64,000 bases of DNA from Mesorhabditis belari (taxonomy: Eukaryota; Nematoda; Chromadorea; Rhabditida; Rhabditidae), in contig CAUEEP010000727.1 in assembly GCA_958450365.1 (NCBI GenBank), positions 1,307,501 to 1,371,500 on the forward strand, written 5' to 3'. Made by a program: the position numbers and the translations under genes. Shown in pieces: positions 55,556 to 64,000 of the stretch (position 1 is the stretch's first letter; every line of letters begins with the position of its first letter). Below the pieces are notes generated by a model that ran no database searches, was not told where the DNA came from, and saw only the letters and a program-made list of their open reading frames with translations.

Positions 55556-56369
55556 AAAGCTTTTTGCAAAGACAGCTCAAAGTTTGAGCCCATTCACACA
55601 AAAAAAAGAGAAAAAAAGATTCTCTGACCAGACAAACCTTCAAGGAACGAGAATAATGTTAGGAAATCACGAATGAATTCCGAGATATCGAATGCTTTTT
55701 GATTGGCAATGGTTTTCATTGGTTCATCTATCATTTTTGTGATAAACGCTAGATTTTACAGCAACACAATCAGCTATTTTATTTATTTTAAACGTAAACC
55801 ATTGCCAACTTATTTTTGATGGGCTTTTTCTACACAGTGGGCGGATCGGGATGCGGGTGAGATCGATCAGAGAATTGATCGATTGTCAAAAATATAAAAA
55901 TGATAAAGATTGAGCAAAAAAAAACTTGAAAATTACATCAATTTGAGGCTTTTCGCGACTCGTTTCTTTCATTTTTTTAAATGCAAAAGAGTGGTTTAAA
56001 AAAAAAAGAAGAAAAGTGAATGGGGGAGTTTTGAGGAGAAAAGAAATAAATATAAAGATCAAATTGGATCAACATATTGGATAGGGATATAAGGATCTTG
56101 GTAAAAAAAAAATGCTTTAAAAACGATTACCGATAAAATATGGTACTCATCTAAACAAATCTTATCGAAAGTATTTCAAAATAAACGAGAAATGAAATGT
56201 CTCCTGTACACATAAGGCACGTTTGTCGCATGAGGCACAAATAAGCAAAAAAAAGCAATGAAAGAAAAAAAGCAATGAAACAAAGAAAACAAAATAAGTT
56301 AATAAATAAAGATACAAGTAAACAATAATCAGAAAAAGGTAGACAAATTTCCGTCATTTTATTTGCGTA

Positions 56370-56600
56370 ACTAGGCGTTTTGCGTACTGGGCCAATCTGG
56401 GCCAATCTTTATGATTTTCTTTATGACTTCTTTATGACTTTAAATGGGTCAATCTTTATGATTTTTGTGTCATTTTGTTGCACTTATTGAGATCTACAAA
56501 ATGGCACCAAAATCATAAAGATTGGCCGACAAAGAAGAAAGTTATGGCAAGTTTGGCAAGTTACGCAAATAAAATGGCGCAAATTAGCCTACCCCATCAG
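56370..56600. repeat. Foldback MITE, family 2, copy 2
   Basis: It shares GGGCCAATCTTTATGATTTT, CACTTATTGAGATCTACAAA and GAAGAAAGTTATGGCAAG with 15313-15470. A small internal duplication of the AATCTTTATGA region has broken the symmetry. Confidence 0.8.
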
Positions 56601-56924
56601 AAAACTGGGAAAAAATTGAAAACTTATTCAATTTTTTCAATTCATTCTCAAATCTAAACCAAATTCATTTCCCAATTTTCTCGAATTCGATGAGATATTA
56701 ATTCATTTCACAGCTACCAGTGCTTTGTCTTCAAAAAAAATCCGTTGGAGTTTGGGTTCGAAAAAGAACGAAAAAGTAAAGGCTACAAAAAAAAGAGTTA
56801 AAGAGGAAAATCCTCATGTCAAAGGCACAAAAGTTCATCAAAAGTAGACTCGTCTTGGGGAAATCTAATCTAAAATTCAAAATCATAAATCAAATGATCT
56901 GCTTGTCATCAAATTCTGCAATCC

Positions 56925-59900
56925 TCATTGACATTCAACATTTCGGAGAGCTGTTTGAATCTGTTGAAAAACGTGTTTTGTCTGCAAAGCGAATGATGGA
57001 TCGAATGGAGAGCAACCGCCCAATTGAGAGGCCAACAATGACACCTAGAATCCTTCGTTGATTTCAGTTTAGATCTTAAGATTAGAAAAGATTTAATCTA
57101 AGTTTAATCTACCGTAAATACTGTAATAGTACCCCACGCTCCCCTCGTACAGTCGCGTAGTCGCAAAAGTTTTTTAGTTTTTTAGTATTTCATTTTTTTT
57201 TCAAAGCGCCCGTACTTTCAAAAAATGCGTTTTTGGTATCAAAAAATAGCCCTGAATTTCAGCTATTTTTTGATATCTAAGCGCGCATTGTAGCATAAAC
57301 CAGTGTCGAGAAAAACTCGTTCAAAGCTAGACTACGCAACGCTCCGCACCGTCATTATCGGGGTGGGGGTACTTTTACAGTATTTACGGTAAGTTCAACA
57401 TCCGATTCGTAGCCAATCAATCAATCAATAACTTTCCAAATCTCCAATCAATTCTTCATCCCATCTTACCTGATCGAGTAAATGTCTCGTATTCCTTATC
57501 ATTTCCCTTTGTCTTTCCACTTCTCCCTCCAATTCTTCTGTGCGGGCTCGTTGCCGAACGCATTCCTCACAACATCTGCAAATGATCTCCATAATATTAT
57601 TCATTTATCACAGTAATATACAATATCAAGTCTTTCAACTCACTTAATCTTCAATCTCTCTTCAATCCCCGTCGTTGTAATCGGCGATGGAGATCTCGAC
57701 GGGTGTACTTCAATCGGTGACGTTTTTTGAGGGCTTAAAGAGGCGAAATTTTCATCTTTCTCTACATTTCCTCACCTATTCGGGCAACTCGAGCTCGTCG
57801 CCGAGTCAGTGATCGACGGTGTGTTCACTTCATCTTGTTCCATTGCGTTTGGAAGTGAGGCCATTACGGAGAGTGGTGTGCGGAGGGTGTCCGGCTAAAA
57901 TTAAAATAAAGTCAAAATGAAATTCATCACTTTTACTCACTTTTACCTCCTGTTTCCCAATCAAAGCATTATTGAAGAGTTGAGGATTTGCAGTGAAATG
58001 CTTAGACATATGAAGGAAAAGGGCTTCTTGAGAAGGGAACGGTTGAGCACAAAGAAGGCACATCTGTAAATGAAACAGTGTATTTGATTTGTTTTGGATA
58101 TAGAAAGCATAGATTCGTCTATCTAATGCAAGCTGCATAAAATCAGAGATAGTTTAACCTGTGGTAATGGGTCCGGTTGAGGAACTGGACGGTGTTGAGT
58201 CAAAAGCGATTGGGCAACTCGATGTAAATCCTCAACAGAGAGATTTCCAAAAGATAAATTCTGGAAAGTAGGCAAAATCGGACGAGGAGTGACCAATTGT
58301 GGGAGATTTGATAGAGAAACGGGAACAGATTGGAGAAGTGATGATGGAGTTGATGGAGCGATGGAAGAAGTAGATGATGGGATGGAGATCGGCAGGGAAA
58401 TCATCGAGGATCGTCTCTCAGAGTGCTGGGAGCTGGATGGGGTTGATGGGGCACTGGAAATTGATTGGGATTGTATGGAGAATTCGTTTGCTAGAATGCT
58501 AGAGATTAGATTACGGTAGTTCGATGCTGGATTGTGGACTGCTGGACTCACTCACCTATTCGGATTCGCTTTGCATTTCACCAACAAATGCTCTTGTAAT
58601 TGTTTATGTCTTGCAAAAGCTTTTCCACAATGTTGACACGAGAATCCCCGTTCAGCGTGGATTTTCATATGACGATTAAGATCGAATTTGAAGATGAATG
58701 TTTTATTGCAAAGAGAGCAGACATGAGGCCGACCACCAGCATGAATCATTAAGTGTTGAGTGAGATGACCTTTCTGAAAAAAAGAGGAAAGTTGATAGGA
58801 AAGATGATTGACTATGTTTACCTGAAAGAAAGCCTTGTTACAGTGTGGACACACATGACTTCTCTCACCCGAATGCCACATACAATGTTTCTTCAAGAGT
58901 TGTCGTGTGCCGAACTCTTTCCCACACTCTTCACACTAAACATAAATTGTGTGAGTTTATTAAATCTATCTGTAACTTGTTTGTTTGTTATTTTTCCTTT
59001 ACAATTCTTTTACAGTTTCTTTACAATTTCTTTATAATTCTTTTATAATTTCTTTATAATTCTTTTATAATTCCTTTATAATTCTTTTATAATTCTTTTA
59101 TAATTCTTTTATAATTCCTTTATAATTCTTTTATAATTCCTTTATAATTCCTTTATAATTCCTTTATAATTCTTTTATAATTCCTTTACAATTCCTTTAC
59201 AATTCCTTTACAATTCCTTTATAATTCCTTTATAATCCTTTTATAATTCCTTTACAATTCCTTTACAATTCCTTTATAATCCCTTTATAATCCCTTTATA
59301 ATCCCTTTATAATCCCTTTAAATCCCTTTAAATCCCTTTAAATCCCTTTATAATCCCTTTATAATCCCTTTAAATCCCTTTATAATCCCTTTATAATCCC
59401 TTTAAATCCCTTTATAATCCCTTTATAATCCCTTTAAATCCCTTTAAATCCCTTTAAATCCCTTTAAATCCCTTTATAATCCCTTTATAATCCCTTTAAA
59501 TCCCTTTATAATCCCTTTATAATCCCTTTATAATCCCTTTATAATCCCTTTATAATCCCTTTAAATCCCTTTAAATCCCTTTAAATCCCTTTATAATCCC
59601 TTTATAATCCCTTTAAATCCCTTTATAATCCCTTTATAATCCCTTTAAATCCCTTTATAATCCCTTTAAATCCCTTTAAATCCCTTTAAATCCCTTTATA
59701 ATCCCTTTATAATCCCTTTATAATCCCTTTATCATTCCTTTACAAGTTCCCTTTGTGTTCCCTTTGTTTCCCTTTATTTTTCCTTTACAATTGTCACTTA
59801 CTGTATGCGGAGTAGCTCCTTGATGAATGCGAAAATGTGTAGCCAATTCCCGTTTGACAGCAAAAACAGCTCTACATTCAGAGCACGAGTAATGGCGTCT

Positions 59901-62900
59901 CTCCGAATGTGATTGTGTATAGTGAATGCTCAACTAAAAGAGAAATTGAATTTTTTATAAAAAACAGTAATATTCAATGAAGATGGAGATTTTTGGTTAA
60001 GCTAATTACAGCTCTACATTACAGATCCCCTTCTCAAGTGCTCAGGTTAATCTTCCAATCAAGAACTCCCCTATTTACTCATTGATCTTTTTAGCAAATA
60101 GATTAGAGAAATCCGAGCTAATGTGGAAGAGTAACTGTAATATCTGAAGTCTCAAAGAAAAGTTAATCCCCAAAACAATCAACCCCCCTACCTGTGTCTG
60201 ATTGTCAAAAATTTGATGGCAAAAACGGCATTCATTTTTGTTCATCAAATGGCTCACCATCCGGCCGTCTTCAAGCATTGAACCACTATGCTGAAAGTAG
60301 AAATTCTTATAAAAGTAATTCTTATAAAAGTAATTCTTATAAAAGCAATTCTTATAAAAGTAATTCTTATAAAAGTAATTCTTATAAAAGTAATTCTTAT
60401 AAAAGTAATTCTTATAAAAGCAATTTTTATCAAGGAATTCTTATAAAAGCAATTATTATAAAAGCAATTATTATAAAAGCAATTATTATAAAAGTCATTC
60501 TTCTTAAGCCTTTAAGCAAGTCATTCCAATACCCAGTTTTCATTCGTAAATCTTTTCTCCCTTTACCCCACCTCCGATCCATTAGGTGATGGTGTATTTG
60601 TTAGTGTGGATGATCGATGATCGATTCCTTCATCATCTTCCATTTCAGCCTCTAATTCTTCGCTTTTCACCATGATCTTCATTTCCTGAATTTATGAAAA
60701 TTAAGAGTTAAGAGATAAAGCTAGACTTAAAGATTGACTCAACTAAAGACTAAACTAAAGACTAAAGAGTAAAGATTGACTCAACTAAAGAGTAAAGAGG
60801 TATGAATATCTTATCGCTAAAGATTCTTCTAAAACCAATAGTAAGGAAAGATTACGGTAGACAGATTTTACTGTACTTGAGTTCTCTTGAGTTTGCAAAA
60901 GTATCGTAATCTTTAGATTTGAATTGGATCAAAAGAATCTCTGCAGATGATACTTGGGATTACTGTAGTCTACAGTTTGTCGCAAGTAGCTACGGTAGCT
61001 GATTAGCTGATTAGCTGATTAGCTGATTAGCTGGTAGCTGATTGATTCAAAGGATTATTCAATGAGGGATCTTTATTTAGTTAAGTTCGAATTGAATTTG
61101 ATTAAAAGAAATCAAAGTTAAGGTAGTATTTAATCTAAAGAATTACTCTAAATCTAAAGAATCTAAAGTACAGAAGAAAAAAAAGTAATCAAAGTTTTAA
61201 ACGTAAAACCAAAAAATAAGTTACAGTAGAAGTCAAAAAAGAGAAGTGAAAGAGGAGTGAAAGGTCACGAAAAACTCAACAAGTTCTATTTGACTGGAAT
61301 GAATGGAGAAGGGAAGAGTCAGAGCAAAGGGCCATAGGGTATTGGGGTACACTGTGGTGGCATCTAAAGGAAAGGAAAAGAGACACGTCAACGAGAAGCT
61401 CAAAGGAGAAAGGATTGGGAGGAGCCACCCGCAAACAACAATGCAAAGGGGATTGGATACCAACCATGGCACACCCCACAGGACATCTAGCTCTTTTTAC
61501 CTCCTCAACCCTTGACAACAAGCCACCGAAAGAAACCTATATTTGTGTTCTTCTGATTGTCAAAAGACTCTCATTGCACGGGTCAAGAGAGCTCAAACAA
61601 GAGTCTGTAGAAGGAGAAGAGAAAAAAGACGAGACTTCCAGTGACTTGAGGCTTTTCTTAGGGTTTTTTTTTTTGAGAAAAAGAGTGCAAGAGCTTAGAT
61701 ATAACTACTGTATGGGCTATAGTAACCCGTTAGATTCAATTATTTGAAGTTATATCTTTAGCACAGTCATATAGCTGAGTTAGTTTCAAATAAAAATGCT
61801 GTTTCAAGGAAAAGTCAAGGAAAATTTCGCTTAGTAACAGACAAAGGTTGATCCAAAATTAGCGGCAACTCCAAAAAGTGATGTCCATTTGTGAGAGAGC
61901 GGATGGACAGTTGTTTAACGGAAAAGATAGGATAAAAAGGATTAAGGGCTAAAAGGGAATCGAGGGACGTGTGCTTCTTCGTGTCCGAGCAGCAGCTGTT
62001 TTCGCGTGGTGTGCGTGAGGTGAATCTCCTTTTCTTTCAATCTTTCTTTTCCCCCATCAATTCGTGGATGGCACCGAGTGACCCATCTCTATTTTCTCTC
62101 GATCTTCAAACTCGAGTAATAACCCGAAAGAGACTACAAAAAAAATGGTTTTATTGGCTTGAATCCAGATGATCATTAAACGGGGATGTAGGTCTTAGAG
62201 GAAAGGATTAGGCTCTTGTTGAGTTGAAGTTAAAGTTGAGATCTTAGGGTTCTAACTAAACTTGAAGATCTATTATAGTTTAATACACAAAAAGGAATCA
62301 TTTGGTGATCATCTGGTGATCACTAGACAGTCTGGTCAAGGAGCCCTAAGCTGATCTAGATGGAGCCCTAGCTGATCTAGATGAAGCCTATGGCTGATCT
62401 AGATGGAGCCCTAGCTGATCTAGACCCGATCCGAAACCCAAGAAAAAGATTGGTAGACTCACTAAAATGAATAGCGTCAATCGATTCGCCGATCCCGAAA
62501 ACCCTCGGGTACAAATTTAAAGCGGAATATCTTTCTTTTGATACGATCTATAAAGCAAAAGAAAAAGATGTTCTCTGTGCGGCCGCGTAATCGCTTTCCA
62601 TCTGGCATACGCCCCTGGTATTAGGGGCTTCCTTTTTTGGCAAAGATTCAAAGTGAAAGGACTGAACCGGCTTCAACATATCCAGCGTCACAATGGGAAA
62701 GTTTTTTAAGAAAAAATTTTCGGCTGAGATTTCACAATCCGTTAAACCTTTTTTTTCACTTAAACAGTAACTAAATTGAGTAACTATTGTGACGGACGGA
62801 TATGTTGAAGCCGGTTCAGTCCTTTCACTTTGAATGATTGCAAAACGGATTGAATGATTGCAAAAGAGTAATTTATGAGTTTAAAAGCTAAATAGCTAAA

Positions 62901-63330
62901 TGGTTATACTTGAAGACTTAAAGAAAAACAAGTTGGCATTAAAAAAAAGAAAATAAAGCCCTCGTTGTTATGATTATCTGAACTTGACCCTTTTCCAGTT
63001 TGTCCGATCCGCCTCTCTTTTCCCTCAATCACTTGACATCAAATTCTTTCTCTTTCGGTTTAAAAAAAAAAGCTATTTACTGAGTGTTTGATTGAGTTTC
63101 AAGTCTGGCTTTTTTGAAAAATTTAAGTGGATTGTTACGTGGATTGTTACAAGATGGTACTCAAGTGGGGGGAAAAGTGGGTGATTAATTGATATGAACT
63201 CCGGGAAACTATGTGAAAAGCGAGATTGGTCAAAGATACGAATTGAGAGAGCTTGACAGTCAAGTTGGTGACTGAATGAGATCAATTCATTAATCATCAA
63301 CGAACCATTTTTTCCGAGGTTGACTGATTT

Positions 63331-63364
<34 letters not shown>

Positions 63365-63554
63365 GTTTCCCAAGCGGGTTTCGTCGATTTCTGTGCTGTG
63401 AGTCGAGGTGATTTTCGAGGAGAATAAATGATGAGAACGATGAGGGACATTCATTGCAAACAAAGCAACAAGCATCGATTGATTGAGAAGAAAGAGATGA
63501 TGGAGGGGATGAGGTGGAGATTGTGGAGATGGGGATGAATCGAGACGAAGACAT
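56925..63554 (-). CDS. Multi-C2H2 zinc-finger protein with coiled-coil tail
   Basis: This is a probable DNA-binding regulator. The start ATG (MSSSRFIPISTIS) follows an in-frame TGA. Finger 1 is CNEC..HLDSQH, followed by a poly-Asn run encoded by AAC repeats (63325-63360). An acidic exon follows (SEELEAEMEDDEGIDH), then CRFCHQIFDNQTQ..H....H, CSECRAVFAVKRELATH, CEECGKEFGTRQLLKKH, CPHCNKAFFQKGHLTQH, CSLCNKTFIFKFDLNRH and CQHCGKAFARHKQLQEH. After a Ser/Pro-rich exon comes an eighth finger, CLLCAQPFPSQEALFLH, and a likely coiled coil (RTEELEGEVERQREMIRN). The last exon ends FQQIQTALRNVECQ. Linkers such as HSGERSHVCPHC are of the usual TGEKP-like type. I cannot assign an orthologue. Introns carry two large minisatellites and a MITE. 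Confidence 0.85.
57110..57391. repeat. Foldback MITE, family 3, copy 3
   Basis: The ends TACCGTAAATACTGTAATAG and TACAGTATTTACGGTA are inverted. The core CTACGCAACGCTCC matches copies at 16015 and 37385. It lies in the last intron of the zinc-finger gene. Confidence 0.9.
58985..59755. repeat. Large minisatellite (CCTTTATAAT)n in zinc-finger gene intron
   Basis: About 70 units grade from TTCTTTATAA on the left through TTCCTTTATAA to CCCTTTATAAT and CCCTTTAAAT on the right, an ordered spread of variants. It fills the intron between the RIHQGATPHT exon and the CEECGKEF exon. Confidence 0.95.
60300..60480. repeat. Minisatellite (TTCTTATAAAAGTAA)n in zinc-finger gene intron
   Basis: About twelve 15-bp units lie here, the last ones changed to TTATTATAAAAGCAA. 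The plus frame with SNSYK repeats is an artefact. Confidence 0.95.
62459..62775 (-). repeat. Dispersed repeat shared with 20761-21115
   Basis: It matches the other copy in blocks, including GATCCCGAAAACCC, GTACAAATTTA, GCGTAATCGCTTTCCATCTG and CCGTTAAACC. It lies in the long first intron of the zinc-finger gene. Confidence 0.6.
62640..62836. repeat. Foldback element, about 50-bp arms
   Basis: ATTCAAAGTGAAAGGACTGA..GCTTCAACATATCC on the left is matched by GGATATGTTGAAGCC..TCACTTTGAAT on the right. It overlaps the right part of the dispersed repeat at 62459-62775. Confidence 0.85.
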
Positions 63555-64000
63555 TGCTCATCGGTTTTAGAGGAGATCTGAAATGGAAAGGTGAATGACG
63601 TTAATTCATTGAAAAAGACAATAAGACATTTTGAATGAAATAAATAAAAGACAAAGTTCAGAAGATTAATTTGTTAACATTTTCAAACTCTCTGAAGTGG
63701 CTAGCGATTCTAAACCGGCAGTAGCTATAGTAGCAATAGCAGCTACAATTCGAGCGCTGTAACTCAAACTCGTAGCACAGAACATTCTAAAGTCTGCCCC
63801 GGCTACTATAGCCTATAAAGAATAAGATTATAAAGGATTATGGTAACAAAAAAGAATATTGAATTTGAATTTGAAGTCTAAATCTAGCAGTAAGCCAGTT
63901 AAAGTCTAAATCTTTGATAAAATGATAATATTGAAGAAAGATTTGAATGAAATCAATGCCACAAAGTGTATTGATGAACAGAAAGCGATAATATTTAGGA

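Noticed and set aside
60194..60589. Frame with SNSYKSNSYK repeats
   Set aside because: A 15-bp minisatellite in an intron of the zinc-finger gene, antisense to it.

Overview
The window looks like nematode nuclear DNA, probably a free-living rhabditid-type genome. The genes are AT-rich, with very short GT..AG introns (many only 34-45 bp), acceptors of the type TTTTAG or TTTCAG, and acceptor-like sites just upstream of several start codons as expected for spliced-leader trans-splicing. A degenerate array of GCCTAA/GCCTGA (the complement of the nematode telomere repeat TTAGGC) is also present. The recognisable proteins are typical animal ones.

Layout. 0.6-4.3 kb (minus): two diverged tandem paralogues of an unknown family with the same intron positions. 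5.7-8.3 kb (minus): a long-chain fatty acid elongase. 10.4-11.2 kb (plus): the K63-specific ubiquitin conjugating enzyme UBC-13. 11.5-14.2 kb (minus): a White-type ABCG half transporter. 14.2-20.7 kb: a gene-free block of foldback elements, a LINE tail and telomere-like repeats. 21.4-24.4 kb (minus): a delta-9 (stearoyl-CoA type) desaturase, the second lipid enzyme in the window. 24.5-28 kb: minisatellites. 28.5-33.6 kb: an unknown gene (A), a nanos-like zinc-finger gene, a shortened copy of an unknown gene (C) and part of a membrane protein gene (E). 35.6-40.9 kb (minus): a secreted protein with two CAP (SCP/TAPS) domains whose introns are full of foldback elements. 43-44 kb: MITE and Tc1 relics. 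45-48 kb (plus): a DEG/ENaC-like subunit, apparently without its second membrane segment, with tRNA-derived SINEs in nearly every intron. 49.4-53.6 kb: a second copy of the nanos locus in which the gene A part is inverted and truncated. 53.7-54.4 kb: gene D. 56.9-63.6 kb (minus): a complete multi-exon C2H2 zinc-finger gene.

The most notable content is the rearranged duplication of the nanos-like locus, about 20 kb apart, with one hAT-type MITE inserted in only one copy after duplication. Next come the hAT-type MITE family with clear 8-bp target duplications, the SINE burst inside the channel gene, and the two-gene unknown family at the left end. Exon models were made by hand from splice signals and reading frame; ends and small exons may be off.
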